From positions 1-53,641 of the forward strand of contig UQRY01000007.1 of NCBI GenBank assembly GCA_900543675.1: a stretch of 53,641 nt of DNA, written 5' to 3'. Below the pieces are notes generated by a model. The model saw only the letters and a list, made by a program, of their open reading frames with translations, had not been told where the DNA came from and did no database searches. The DNA comes from an uncultured Mycoplasmatota bacterium (GTDB lineage Bacteria; Bacillota_I; Bacilli_A; RF39; UBA660). Shown piece by piece: positions 31,822-39,781 of this stretch (position 1 is the first letter of the stretch; each line of letters begins with the position of its first letter). A program made the position numbers and the translations under genes.

Positions 31822-32265
31822 ATGAAAGCAAATTTATTGATTTCGATTTGTTGTGCGTTATTACTTGGCTATTTGTGTGCTAACTTTTTATTTAGTAATT
31901 ATCAGGAGACTAGTACTACTTTTGGTGGCGAAAACAAAGTGTTTTTTTTACAGTATGGCGCTTATGAAAAGGAACAACCTAAAGAGGTATTGGCTGATCC
32001 TCATATTGAAGTCGAGCAAAATGGTAATTATTATGTTTATGTAGGGATTACTACTGATTATGATAATGCCAAAAAAGTTCAAGATTTTTATGAACAACAA
32101 GGCGTAGAACTATATATTAAAGAAGATGAAGTAGCTAGTGATGAATTTTTTAATGAGCTTTCTCAGTATGATATTTTGTTGGAGAGTACGGATACAGAAG
32201 AAGAAGTTACGTCTGTCTTAGCGACAATTTTAGCTTCTTACGAAGAATTTGTTTTAAAAAGGTAG
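31822..32265 (+). CDS. SPOR-domain membrane protein (SpoIIB-like position)
   Basis: The 147-residue protein has one N-terminal membrane helix (about 5-22) and an outside domain that reads like a SPOR fold: VFFLQYGAYEKEQ, then YYVYVGITTDYDNAKKVQDFYEQQG. SPOR domains bind glycan strands stripped of side peptides at division or spore septa. In B. subtilis spoIIB, a SPOR-domain sporulation gene, heads the maf-radC-mreBCD-minCD-spoIVFAB locus. This gene holds the same place before radC, so a SpoIIB-type role is a reasonable inference, but its sequence is much shorter. ATG 31822 follows AGGTGAG. Confidence 0.7.
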   Translation: MKANLLISICCALLLGYLCANFLFSNYQETSTTFGGENKVFFLQYGAYEKEQPKEVLADPHIEVEQNGNYYVYVGITTDYDNAKKVQDFYEQQGVELYIKEDEVASDEFFNELSQYDILLESTDTEEEVTSVLATILASYEEFVLKR

Positions 32266-32274
32266 GTGGTTGAT

Positions 32275-32958
32275 ATGCGGTTAAAGGAACTTCCCGTTAC
32301 GGAAAGACCTAGGGAGAGATTACTGGAGTATGGTGCTTCTAGTTTAGCTAATGATGAATTACTTTCTATTTTGCTAGATACGGGAAAGAAAGGGAAGAAT
32401 GTTAAGGACCTTTCGTTAGAGGTTTTACAATGTTGTGGAAATATACATGCTTTACAGAATATCACGAAAGATCAATTGCTGTCTATCGATGGGATTGGGG
32501 TAGTAAAAGCACTGAAATTACTTAGTGCGATCGAACTTGGTAAACGAATTTTTTTTAAAACTGATGAACAGAAAAAGGTGTGTATTCGTAATTCTTTGGA
32601 TATTTACCGTTATGTTAGGTATTGGTTTATTGGTAAACAACAAGAATATTTTTACTGTCTTTACTTGAATAATCGAAATGAAGTCATAGAAAGGAAACTA
32701 TTATTTATGGGAACAATTAATCGCAGTTTAGTTCATCCGCGTGAAGTTTTCAAAAATGCTTATTTATGTAGTGCTTCTTCTATTATTTGTGTACATAATC
32801 ATCCGAGTGGAGATATTCGGCCTAGTAGAGAGGATATTCGCTTGACGGAAGCTTTAGTAAAAATAGGGGATTTAAATGCTATTCCGGTGATAGATCATAT
32901 TATTGTTGGGGAAGAAGATTATTATAGTTTTTGTGATGATAAGATGCTCAGTCGTTAA
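32275..32958 (+). CDS. radC: RadC-family JAB-domain protein
   Basis: The 227-residue protein has the N-terminal UPF0758 part (PRERLLEYGASSLANDELL), a helix-hairpin-helix (LLSIDGIGVVKALKLLSAIEL) and a JAB/MPN-like metal domain with HNHPSGD near 174 and the trailing Asp in IDHIIVG. It is a full-length RadC. Its biochemical role is still unsettled, and the link to DNA repair has been questioned. ATG 32275 follows AGGTGG, which overlaps the stop of the SPOR gene. Gene order matches the radC-mre locus of B. subtilis. Confidence 0.93.
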   Translation: MRLKELPVTERPRERLLEYGASSLANDELLSILLDTGKKGKNVKDLSLEVLQCCGNIHALQNITKDQLLSIDGIGVVKALKLLSAIELGKRIFFKTDEQKKVCIRNSLDIYRYVRYWFIGKQQEYFYCLYLNNRNEVIERKLLFMGTINRSLVHPREVFKNAYLCSASSIICVHNHPSGDIRPSREDIRLTEALVKIGDLNAIPVIDHIIVGEEDYYSFCDDKMLSR

Positions 32959-32972
32959 TCGAGGTGAGGAAT

Positions 32973-33737
32973 TTGAAAAAATACCAACGTTATTTTCGTA
33001 AGCATCGTTTAATGGTCATTATTCTTATTCTTTTTCTTGGTGTTTTTGCCTTGTATTTTTCTTTATACCGTTTTAATTTTCAAATTGGATTTGCTTCCGA
33101 TCTTGGTACTTGGGTAATGAAACTTTTTTCTCCTGTATCTTTAGATTATCAAAATATTACTAATCAACAAGTAGAGGCTTTACGCAAAGAAAATCAGGAA
33201 CTTTCCCAGTTGTTGGAATTAAAAAATACGACTAGTGATTTTCAAGGTATTGTATCTCGGGTGTTGTATCGTGATTTAGATTATTGGTTTCAAACGATGG
33301 CAATAGATAAAGGAGAAAAAGACGGTATTGAAAAAGATATGGCTGTTGTTGATGAAAATGGATTAGTGGGTAAGGTAATTGAAGTTTCTGCTTATTCTAG
33401 TGTAGTTCGGTTGGTAAGCGCGAATCATGAACATAATAAGATTGCGGTAAGTGTAAAAGTGGGAGAGAATATTTATAATGGAATTTTAGAAGGATATGAT
33501 GCGGAAGAAGAGGTTTTGTTAGTCACTAGTATTCGTAGTACAAGTGATATTCGAGTAGGAAGTATTGTCGAGACTAATGGTTTAGGTGAAGTGTTTCCTA
33601 GTGGGATTTATGTTGGTGAAGTTGTAGCGGTTATCAATGATGATCTTGGTGTCAGTAAGATTTTAAAAGTAAAGCCAAAATCATCATTAGAAGATATTCG
33701 TTATGTCATGGTATTAGGAAGAGGTGAGCACCATTAG
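32973..33737 (+). CDS. mreC: Rod shape-determining protein MreC
   Basis: MreC is a membrane-anchored scaffold outside the membrane that links MreB filaments to the cell-wall elongation enzymes. The 254-residue protein has one N-terminal helix (about 12-32), a coiled coil (NQQVEALRKENQELSQLLEL) and the two beta-barrel domain signature (FQTMAIDKGEKDGIEKDMAV, then VGKVIEV). TTG 32973 after GAGGTGAGG is the start, while the GTG at 32964 lies in the ribosome site. It overlaps mreD by 14 bases. mreB, usually just upstream, is missing. Confidence 0.93.
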   Translation: MKKYQRYFRKHRLMVIILILFLGVFALYFSLYRFNFQIGFASDLGTWVMKLFSPVSLDYQNITNQQVEALRKENQELSQLLELKNTTSDFQGIVSRVLYRDLDYWFQTMAIDKGEKDGIEKDMAVVDENGLVGKVIEVSAYSSVVRLVSANHEHNKIAVSVKVGENIYNGILEGYDAEEEVLLVTSIRSTSDIRVGSIVETNGLGEVFPSGIYVGEVVAVINDDLGVSKILKVKPKSSLEDIRYVMVLGRGEHH

Positions 33738-34215
33738 TATTTTATTTCTTGTTCTTTCTTTTATCGGTGATTTTTTCTTATCTCGATTTCTTCCTCTTTC
33801 TTATTTTCAAGTATCTTTTTTCTATCCTTGTTTCTTTTTATTGACTAGTATTTTTGGTTGGTTTTTCACAAAAAATAAAAAAAGGTATTTAGGCTTTGTC
33901 GCCATTGGGTACCTAATAGGATGCTTATTATTTCAGACTAATTTCTTTTTACGATTTTTTTCTTTTAGTATCGTTTATCTTTTTCTCCAATATTTTTGGG
34001 ATAAAGTTCATCTTTCCTTAATTTCTTTTTTCTTTTTTCTTATCTTCTCGTTCTTTTTGTATTATTTTACTTACTTTTTACTCTTATTTTTATTTGCTTA
34101 TCCGGGTGTTTCCTTTTCTTTCTTTTTGGTTCAGTTTTTTCATGTTTTACCGTTTAATTTATGTATAGGTATCGTTTTGTACTTTGTTTTAGGTATAAAG
34201 TACCGTTACCGTTAA
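33724..34215 (+). CDS. mreD: Rod shape-determining protein MreD
   Basis: MreD is the multi-pass membrane partner of MreC in the elongation complex. The 163-residue product is almost entirely hydrophobic with about five helices and very Phe-rich, as in other Firmicute MreD proteins, which are poorly conserved in sequence. It starts at GTG 33724 inside mreC (ribosome site GAAGAGG). Identification rests on topology, size and place directly after mreC. The spoIVFA gene follows 25 bases downstream. Confidence 0.88.
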   Translation: MSTISILFLVLSFIGDFFLSRFLPLSYFQVSFFYPCFFLLTSIFGWFFTKNKKRYLGFVAIGYLIGCLLFQTNFFLRFFSFSIVYLFLQYFWDKVHLSLISFFFFLIFSFFLYYFTYFLLLFLFAYPGVSFSFFLVQFFHVLPFNLCIGIVLYFVLGIKYRYR

Positions 34216-34240
34216 TATGAATTAATAGGTGGTGAGGCTT

Positions 34241-34852
34241 ATGGAAGAATATAAATCAGTTGGGAAATATTTACACAAGGTAAATAAAACGAAGAAGGTA
34301 AATATTAGACGAACACTTATTCTTTCTTTTTTAAATAAGTCACTGATTTCTGGATTGTTACTGATTTCTACTTTATGTATGATCAAAATGTATCCTGATA
34401 CTAAAGAGGTTATTCAGAAAAGGGTTTATCAAGATAATATTTCTTTCGCTGCGATCAATCAATTTTATCAAAAGTATTTTGGAGATATTTTTCCTATGGA
34501 TACCATATTGAAAGAGAATACAAGAATGGTATTTCATGAGCAACTTGCCTATGAAAAACAAGAAAAGTATCTTGATGGTGTGAAACTGACAGTAGATAAG
34601 GAGTATTTAGTTCCCGTTTTGGATAGTGGGATTGTCGTTTTTGTCGGAGATAAAGAAAAGTATGGGCCTACAATTATTGTTCAGCAGGTGAATGGTATTG
34701 ATGTGTGGTATGTTGGAGTAGATTCTTCTTCGATTAAGTTATATGATTATATAGAAAAAGGAGATTTACTCGGGAAAGCATTAGATACGGAAATTTGTTT
34801 GGTTTATCAAAAAGCAGGAGAGTTTTTAGATTATCAGGAATATTTACCATAA
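34241..34852 (+). CDS. spoIVFA: SpoIVFA-like membrane protein (degenerate M23 domain)
   Basis: The 203-residue protein has one membrane helix (about 33-50), then a linker and a C-terminal LytM/M23-like fold (VPVLDSGIVVFVGDKEKYGP, QVNGIDVWYVGVDSSSIKLYDYIEKGDLLG). The metal-binding His residues of true M23 peptidases are absent, as in B. subtilis SpoIVFA. There SpoIVFA tethers and inhibits the intramembrane protease SpoIVFB in the forespore membrane until sigma-K activation. ATG 34241 follows AGGTGGTGAGG. The next gene overlaps its end and reads as SpoIVFB, which supports the call. Confidence 0.85.
   Translation: MEEYKSVGKYLHKVNKTKKVNIRRTLILSFLNKSLISGLLLISTLCMIKMYPDTKEVIQKRVYQDNISFAAINQFYQKYFGDIFPMDTILKENTRMVFHEQLAYEKQEKYLDGVKLTVDKEYLVPVLDSGIVVFVGDKEKYGPTIIVQQVNGIDVWYVGVDSSSIKLYDYIEKGDLLGKALDTEICLVYQKAGEFLDYQEYLP
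34816..34822 (+). promoter_or_regulatory. Ribosome site that decides an ATT start for spoIVFB
   Basis: AGGAGAG lies inside spoIVFA, seven to nine bases before ATT 34830. No standard start codon exists in that frame before TTG 34878, which would cut off the conserved N terminus. Confidence 0.5.
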
Positions 34853-35585
34853 AATTACGATTCATCCTCTTTATTATTTGTTGCTTATTCTTTCTTTACT
34901 GACTGGTCATTTCCAACAAATCTTACTGTTTACTTTTTTGATTTTTGTTCATGAACTTGGCCATTTTTTAACGGCTTTTTGTTTAGGATGGAAGGTTGTT
35001 GCGATTCATATTTACCCTTATGGTGGATGTAGTGAATTTCAACAGGAATTAAATGTTTGTTTATGGCAAGAATGGTTAGTTTTACTGATGGGGCCTTTAG
35101 CTCAGTTGTTGGTTGTTTTTCTTCTTTCTTTCACAATGAGTCCTTCAGAATACTCGATTTATCTACATTATAGTAATTGGTTGTTGTTCTTTAATTTATT
35201 GCCAATCTATCCCTTAGACGGTGGGAAATTATTGTTATTGATGAATCAACATTTTTTTTCTTTTTATTCTAGTTATCGATTTATTTTTACTCTTTCTTAT
35301 TTTCTAGTGTTTACAGCTTTACTTAGTTGTTTCTTTTTCTCTTTTAATTTGATTCTTTTTCTTAGTTTGTTTTTATTGATGATTAAATTATGTCAAGAAA
35401 TTGAGCGCTTTCCTGTTTATTATCAAAAGTTTCTTTTTGAACGTTATTTAACCAAATTTCCTTTTCGAAAGAATAAACAAATATCTTCTCTTCGTCAAAT
35501 GAAGCGGGATACTTATCATTATTTTCTTCAAAACGGAACGATTATTTCAGAATTCGAATATCTAAATTGGCTTTTTGGCAATTAG
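34830..35585 (+). CDS. spoIVFB: SpoIVFB-like intramembrane M50 metalloprotease
   Basis: A site-2-protease-type zinc metalloprotease with several membrane helices. Zinc motif HELGH is at residues 41-45 and the second motif is YPLDGGK near 126. In B. subtilis SpoIVFB cleaves pro-sigma-K during sporulation. The in-frame sequence upstream of TTG 34878 reads HKITIHPLYYLLLILSLLTG, which matches the conserved start of SpoIVFB proteins (KI.VHP...LLTGH), so the true start must be earlier. The only candidate with a ribosome site is ATT 34830. It overlaps spoIVFA by 23 bases. The C-terminal CBS domain of longer homologues is absent. Confidence 0.85.
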   Translation: MIRNIYHKITIHPLYYLLLILSLLTGHFQQILLFTFLIFVHELGHFLTAFCLGWKVVAIHIYPYGGCSEFQQELNVCLWQEWLVLLMGPLAQLLVVFLLSFTMSPSEYSIYLHYSNWLLFFNLLPIYPLDGGKLLLLMNQHFFSFYSSYRFIFTLSYFLVFTALLSCFFFSFNLILFLSLFLLMIKLCQEIERFPVYYQKFLFERYLTKFPFRKNKQISSLRQMKRDTYHYFLQNGTIISEFEYLNWLFGN

Positions 35586-35601
35586 ATATTTGAATTTTTT
35601 T
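35553..35601 (+). terminator. Terminator embedded in the spoIVFB 3' end
   Basis: TTCGAATATCTAAATTG (35553-35569) and CAATTAGATATTTGAA (35579-35594) pair around a 9-base loop, followed by TTTTTTTC. The stop codon at 35583-35585 lies in the 3' arm. Confidence 0.75.
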
Positions 35602-35602
35602 C

Positions 35603-35631
35603 TTGTTTTTTCTCCAAAATAAATATATAAT
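35603..35631 (+). promoter_or_regulatory. Promoter of the TasA-like gene
   Basis: TTGTTT (35603-35608), 17 bases, TATAAT (35626-35631), right after the spoIVFB terminator. Confidence 0.6.
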
Positions 35632-35656
35632 GTTATTGAATAATACGGAGGATCAT

Positions 35657-36328
35657 ATGAAAAGAAATGTTCAAATAAGTGTATCACTTCTTTCTCTTCT
35701 TGCGTTGTTAATGATTTCTACTGGTGTTTCTTATTCTTTGGTTGATCAGAGTACTGCTTCAACTAATCAAGAGGGGAATGAATATAGTCAAACAGATACT
35801 GGGGAAGTAAAATTTTTATATACAGACTATGATGGTAGTGGCAGCAATTTAACGATCGCTGATGATCGGATTTTCACTGATGCGGTGGGAAAGGTTCTTC
35901 CTGCTACAGATAGTGCTAATATCTTTGATTTTAGAATTAAGGCTGAGACAGATGTAGCGCTTTCTTACCAGATAACACTAACTAAAGAAGATGGTTCTAC
36001 TTTAGAAGATAATTTTATCAAAGTTTATTTGACAGAAGTAAATGGGGATACTGAAGAAGAAATTGTTTCTTCTTTAAATACAGATGGTAGTGTAAAACGT
36101 TTTTCAGAGCTTACTGATTTAAATGTTGGATATACAGATAACGGGAAAGTTGAAAAGTTACTTTATGAGGGAAAAGCTAATCGTAATTATGAACAAAGTT
36201 TTCGCCTTCGTATTTGGGTAGCTGATGATGCGCAGGCTTCTGTTTTAGAAGATGGAACGATTGAGTATTCTTATCAAGGAAAAACATTTACGGCTAAAGT
36301 TAACGTTTATACGACTTTAGAATCATAA
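35657..36328 (+). CDS. Secreted TasA/camelysin-like surface protein
   Basis: The 223-residue protein has a signal peptide (MKRNVQISVSLLSLLALLMI, with STGVSYSLVD after it) like those cut by SipW-type signal peptidases on TasA and camelysin. The mature part is beta-rich (SANIFDFRIKAETDVALSYQ, then YEQSFRLRIWVADDAQ), as in those families of fibre-forming or surface proteins. The match is by pattern and not proven. ATG 35657 follows ACGGAGG. It is a single-gene unit with promoter and terminator. Confidence 0.6.
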   Translation: MKRNVQISVSLLSLLALLMISTGVSYSLVDQSTASTNQEGNEYSQTDTGEVKFLYTDYDGSGSNLTIADDRIFTDAVGKVLPATDSANIFDFRIKAETDVALSYQITLTKEDGSTLEDNFIKVYLTEVNGDTEEEIVSSLNTDGSVKRFSELTDLNVGYTDNGKVEKLLYEGKANRNYEQSFRLRIWVADDAQASVLEDGTIEYSYQGKTFTAKVNVYTTLES

Positions 36329-36338
36329 ATATTTTTAG

Positions 36339-36368
36339 AGAAGAACTTATCTGGTTCTTCTTTTTTTT
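36339..36368 (+). terminator. Terminator after the TasA-like gene
   Basis: AGAAGAAC and GTTCTTCT form a perfect 8-bp stem with a 7-base loop and eight T. Confidence 0.85.
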
Positions 36369-36388
36369 GTCCATTTTTGTATATTTTG

Positions 36389-36416
36389 TTGACTTTTTAT
36401 AGTGGCGAAGTACAAT
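36389..36416 (+). promoter_or_regulatory. Promoter of the Ig-like protein gene
   Basis: TTGACT (36389-36394), 16 bases, TACAAT (36411-36416), about 38 bases before the start codon. Confidence 0.65.
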
Positions 36417-36454
36417 AGAATTTGTCGAAAATGATGCGAGATTGGGGGGATATG

Positions 36455-37816
36455 ATGATAAACGCAGAAGACAAAAAAAATATTGTAGTCGTCGTGCTGA
36501 TTTTAATTGTTCTTTTGGGTTCTCTTTTCTTTGTAAAGAGTTGTAATCGAAAAGAATTTATTGATGAAGAACCATCAGAACAAGAAAAGTTACCTGATGA
36601 TAATGAAGAAGAGCCTGATCAAGAAACTGGCGAAGAAGAAAATACAGATGTAGAAGAAGAATTACCAGAAGAAATGAATAATCCTGTAATTCCTACTGTA
36701 ATTCCTTCACCAAAGCCTCCAGAAAAGGAAGAAGAAGAGGCATTACCACCAGTTGTTTCTATTCCGGATAACGTTGTTCTTTCTTTACATGATGAAAATT
36801 TTGTATTACCAACAGTTGGTGGAGTAGATGAAAAAGGAATTCCTCTTCGTGTAGAAATCAGTTATTACTTTAAAGCGCTTAACGCGGTAGATTACAGTCC
36901 TGTACTTGCTTTTTCTACTGATCAAGTAGGTACTTATAAGATTGTTTATCGAGTAACAAATAGTTCTTCACTCACAACAGTTAAAGAAATGATTGTAGAA
37001 ATTATCGATAATGAAGCACCAACAATTGAAGGAATGATCGAAGAATATGATCCAGAGAGCGGACTTATTTCCTTTATTCCAGTTGCTAATGGTTCTTTAA
37101 TTAATCAGATGATTACAATTAAATTTAGGGATAATGATCGAGTAAGTTATGCTGAGTATTATAAACAAATAGATCCAGTTGATTCTGGTGATACTATCGA
37201 GCAAGAACCATTACCAGAAGTTATTCCTATCGATCCAACACAAGAACTTGTTCTTTATGAAGATGGAGAATACCATGTTCGTGCCTATGATGAAAGTGGC
37301 AATATAACGGAGTATGTAGTTACTATTGATTGTACAAATCCAGTTATCAGTGTAACTTATACGAAGAAGACTAATGCTACTACTGTTCAGATTACTTCAG
37401 ATGAAGAATTACAACCAGTTGAGGGATGGGTTTTATCAGAGGATCAAAAAGTGTTAACGAAAGAGTATACTGTAGATACCGAAGAGATTGTTTCTCTATT
37501 CGATTTAGCTGGAAATCAAGTAGATATTCCGATTTTAGTTGAAGTAGATTACGCTAGAGTTCAAGTATATCAAGATGGAACGCTAACAACAAGTGATGCT
37601 CTTAATATTGTAGATGGAGATATTACTATTCATGTAGAATCGAACCTTGATGACTATCAAGTTATTTATACTATAGATGGTGGCGTTGAACAGATTTACC
37701 AAGAAGGTGATCTTTTAACAACTGCCGGTAGTTATTCAGTTTCCATTTACTCGATGGATGGTACTTTGTACGATACCATAGAATTCTTTATTTCCACTGA
37801 TCTTGGTGGCGATTAA
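36455..37816 (+). CDS. N-terminally anchored Ig-like surface protein
   Basis: The 453-residue protein has a membrane helix near the N terminus (NIVVVVLILIVLLGSLFFV), a long acidic Pro/Glu linker (about 35-100) that could span the cell wall, and Ig-like/DUF5011-type beta domains (TDQVGTYKIVYRVTNSSSLT, then YEDGEYHVRAYDESGNI). There is no LPxTG sorting motif, so the protein is held by its N-terminal helix. It resembles in layout the 2260-residue protein encoded at 40411. The start is ATG 36455 or 36452 after TTGGGGGGAT. Confidence 0.75.
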   Translation: MINAEDKKNIVVVVLILIVLLGSLFFVKSCNRKEFIDEEPSEQEKLPDDNEEEPDQETGEEENTDVEEELPEEMNNPVIPTVIPSPKPPEKEEEEALPPVVSIPDNVVLSLHDENFVLPTVGGVDEKGIPLRVEISYYFKALNAVDYSPVLAFSTDQVGTYKIVYRVTNSSSLTTVKEMIVEIIDNEAPTIEGMIEEYDPESGLISFIPVANGSLINQMITIKFRDNDRVSYAEYYKQIDPVDSGDTIEQEPLPEVIPIDPTQELVLYEDGEYHVRAYDESGNITEYVVTIDCTNPVISVTYTKKTNATTVQITSDEELQPVEGWVLSEDQKVLTKEYTVDTEEIVSLFDLAGNQVDIPILVEVDYARVQVYQDGTLTTSDALNIVDGDITIHVESNLDDYQVIYTIDGGVEQIYQEGDLLTTAGSYSVSIYSMDGTLYDTIEFFISTDLGGD

Positions 37817-37851
37817 AAGAACAAAAGAAAAAAGCAATTAAGAATGTACTC

Positions 37852-37917
37852 ATGAGTGGTCAAAGCGTTCGTGAGGAGAATGATATTGTCAAAGAATATG
37901 ATTCGATTTCTGCTTGA
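37852..37917 (+). CDS. Possible 21-residue peptide
   Basis: ATG 37852 opens a short hydrophilic frame (MSGQSVREENDIVKEYDSIS) whose TGA stop touches the following terminator stem. The frame stays open upstream to 37801 without an earlier standard start. No ribosome site is visible, so expression is uncertain. I do not recognise the peptide. Confidence 0.25.
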   Translation: MSGQSVREENDIVKEYDSISA

Positions 37918-37950
37918 GATAGTTTCTTCGAAAACTATCTTTTTCTTTTT
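37917..37950 (+). terminator. Terminator before the HerA-like gene
   Basis: AGATAGTTT and AAACTATCT form a 9-bp stem around a short loop, followed by a long T-rich tract. Confidence 0.75.
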
Positions 37951-37959
37951 TCTTTTGTA

Positions 37960-37968
37960 TGATATAAT
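37960..37968 (+). promoter_or_regulatory. Extended -10 of the HerA-like gene
   Basis: TGaTATAAT is a full extended -10, and no clear -35 is present in the T-rich upstream tract. ATG 38003 lies 34 bases downstream. Confidence 0.5.
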
Positions 37969-38002
37969 TTTGTTCAGAATAGGGAGGAAGGAAGAGGATA
38001 AC

Positions 38003-39763
38003 ATGTTAGGAAAAATACTTTCTATAGAGGGTAATTATGTTGAATTAGCACTAGATATCGATATTAATGCTCAAGCTAGTTTAGTAAATTTACATGTTGT
38101 ATTTGAAGATGATAAGACTAAAGTAGTAGGAGAAATTCGTGATGTTAGTAAAACAACATTAAAAATCGCGATTGTTGGTGAGTTTGTTGGGAATCAATTT
38201 TTAGCAGGATTTAATCGTAAACCGTCTTTTAAATCGAAAGTTAGGATTATTAAGGTTGATGAATTAGCTCAGATATTAGGAGATCAACAAATTAAAGATG
38301 GTAGTCAAATTTACTTTGGACTTTCTACTGTTTATACTAATTATCGAATTAATGTCGATGTTAATAAATTTTTCAGTAATCATTTTGCCATTTTAGGAAA
38401 TACAGGAAGTGGAAAGAGTTTTACTGTTTCAAAGATCATTCAAAATTTATTTACTGGAAGTAGTTATGTACCTTTAAATTCTAATATTTTTCTTTTTGAT
38501 GCTTATGGTGAATATACGCAAGCTTTTTCTAAATTAAGCGAAAAAAATCCACTTATTCGTTATAAAACGGTAACCACTAATGTTGAAGCAGATGCGACTG
38601 ATATTTTGCGAATTCCATTATGGCTTTTGGATGTCGATGATTATGCGCAATTATTATCAGTAGATAATCCTAATCAATTACCGATTATTGAAAAGGCTTT
38701 AAAATTAGTAAAGGTATTGAGTAGTAATAATCCCGATGTCCAAAAACATAAGAATGATATTATTGCACGTGCTATTTTAGATATTTTACTCAGTGGAACA
38801 AGTTCAGGGAAAATTCGTGATCAAATCGTAGCGGTATTAACTAATTATCATACCGAAGAATTAAACTTAAATAGTACTATCCGTGAACCGGGTTATGTTA
38901 GAACATTAAAACAATGTTTGTTTGTCGATCAATCAGGAAAAATGCAAGAAATGGAACTTGTCGTTGATTTTGTTAATCAGTTTATTATCGAGGGTTTAGA
39001 GTTAACCGATTATGATGGAAATTCATTCTTTACTTTACAAGATTTAGAAAATGCGTTAGATTTTGCTTTGATTGGTGAAGGTGTATTAAAGAGTGATCGA
39101 ATTTTTGATTATGCAAATATTTTAAGTGTTCGTCTACATTCATTGGCAAGTGGTGAATATGCTAAGTATTTTGAATGTAAAGAAATGATTTCTAGAGAAG
39201 CATTTATTCGTGGCTTGATTACATCGTTGGATGGAAAAAAAGCGCAGATTGTCAATTTTAATATCAGTCATGTTGATGATAGAATGGCTAAAGCAATTAC
39301 GAAAATTATTTCTCATATTTTATTTAGTTTTAGTGTCGAGTCTAGGGAAAGAGCAAAAATTCCTTTCCATATTATCATCGAAGAAGCACACCGATATGTA
39401 CAAAATGATACCGATACAGAGATTTTAGGTTACAATATCTTCGATCGTATTACCAAAGAAGGAAGAAAGTATGGGGTTATTTTAGGGTTAATTACTCAAC
39501 GACCTTCTGAACTTTCTGAGACTTCTATTTCTCAATGTAGTAATTTCTTGATATTACGTACCCTTCACCCTAAAGATTTAAACTTTATTAAGAATATGGT
39601 ACCTAGTGTTAGTTCAGAAATTATTGAACAATTGAAGTCATTACAAGCTGGTAATTGTATTGCGTTTGGTAGTGCATTTAAAGTTCCTGTTTCTATGAAA
39701 TTCGAAAAACCAGATCCAGAACCACTCAGTAGTAATGCCGATATTTTTAAAACGTGGTATTAA
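38003..39763 (+). CDS. HerA-like hexameric ATPase
   Basis: The 586-residue protein has an N-terminal beta-barrel (HAS-barrel-like, about 1-75) and a RecA-like motor with Walker A GNTGSGKS (about 132-139) and Walker B HIIIEEAH near 458. The C-terminal ITQRPSELSETSISQCSNF is typical of the HerA/FtsK-like DUF87 group. HerA proteins pump or translocate DNA as hexamers, often with nuclease NurA or with SIR2-like partners in defence. Neither partner is next to it here. ATG 38003 follows GGGAGGAAGGAAGAGG. It is 18 bases before a signal peptidase gene, so the two are probably co-transcribed. Confidence 0.88.
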   Translation: MLGKILSIEGNYVELALDIDINAQASLVNLHVVFEDDKTKVVGEIRDVSKTTLKIAIVGEFVGNQFLAGFNRKPSFKSKVRIIKVDELAQILGDQQIKDGSQIYFGLSTVYTNYRINVDVNKFFSNHFAILGNTGSGKSFTVSKIIQNLFTGSSYVPLNSNIFLFDAYGEYTQAFSKLSEKNPLIRYKTVTTNVEADATDILRIPLWLLDVDDYAQLLSVDNPNQLPIIEKALKLVKVLSSNNPDVQKHKNDIIARAILDILLSGTSSGKIRDQIVAVLTNYHTEELNLNSTIREPGYVRTLKQCLFVDQSGKMQEMELVVDFVNQFIIEGLELTDYDGNSFFTLQDLENALDFALIGEGVLKSDRIFDYANILSVRLHSLASGEYAKYFECKEMISREAFIRGLITSLDGKKAQIVNFNISHVDDRMAKAITKIISHILFSFSVESRERAKIPFHIIIEEAHRYVQNDTDTEILGYNIFDRITKEGRKYGVILGLITQRPSELSETSISQCSNFLILRTLHPKDLNFIKNMVPSVSSEIIEQLKSLQAGNCIAFGSAFKVPVSMKFEKPDPEPLSSNADIFKTWY

Positions 39764-39781
39764 GGAGCGTAGAAATTAATT

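Noticed and set aside
37856..38002. N-terminal 49-residue extension of the HerA-like protein
   Set aside because: The extension runs through a terminator and promoter; the strong ribosome site before ATG 38003 marks the real start.
38003..39763. HerA-NurA or HerA-SIR2 defence pair
   Set aside because: No nuclease or SIR2 gene lies next to the HerA-like gene; its neighbours are an Ig-like protein and a signal peptidase.
38003..39763. Type VII secretion ATPase (EssC)
   Set aside because: Single RecA motor with an N-terminal barrel and no membrane helices or FHA domains, so it does not match EssC.
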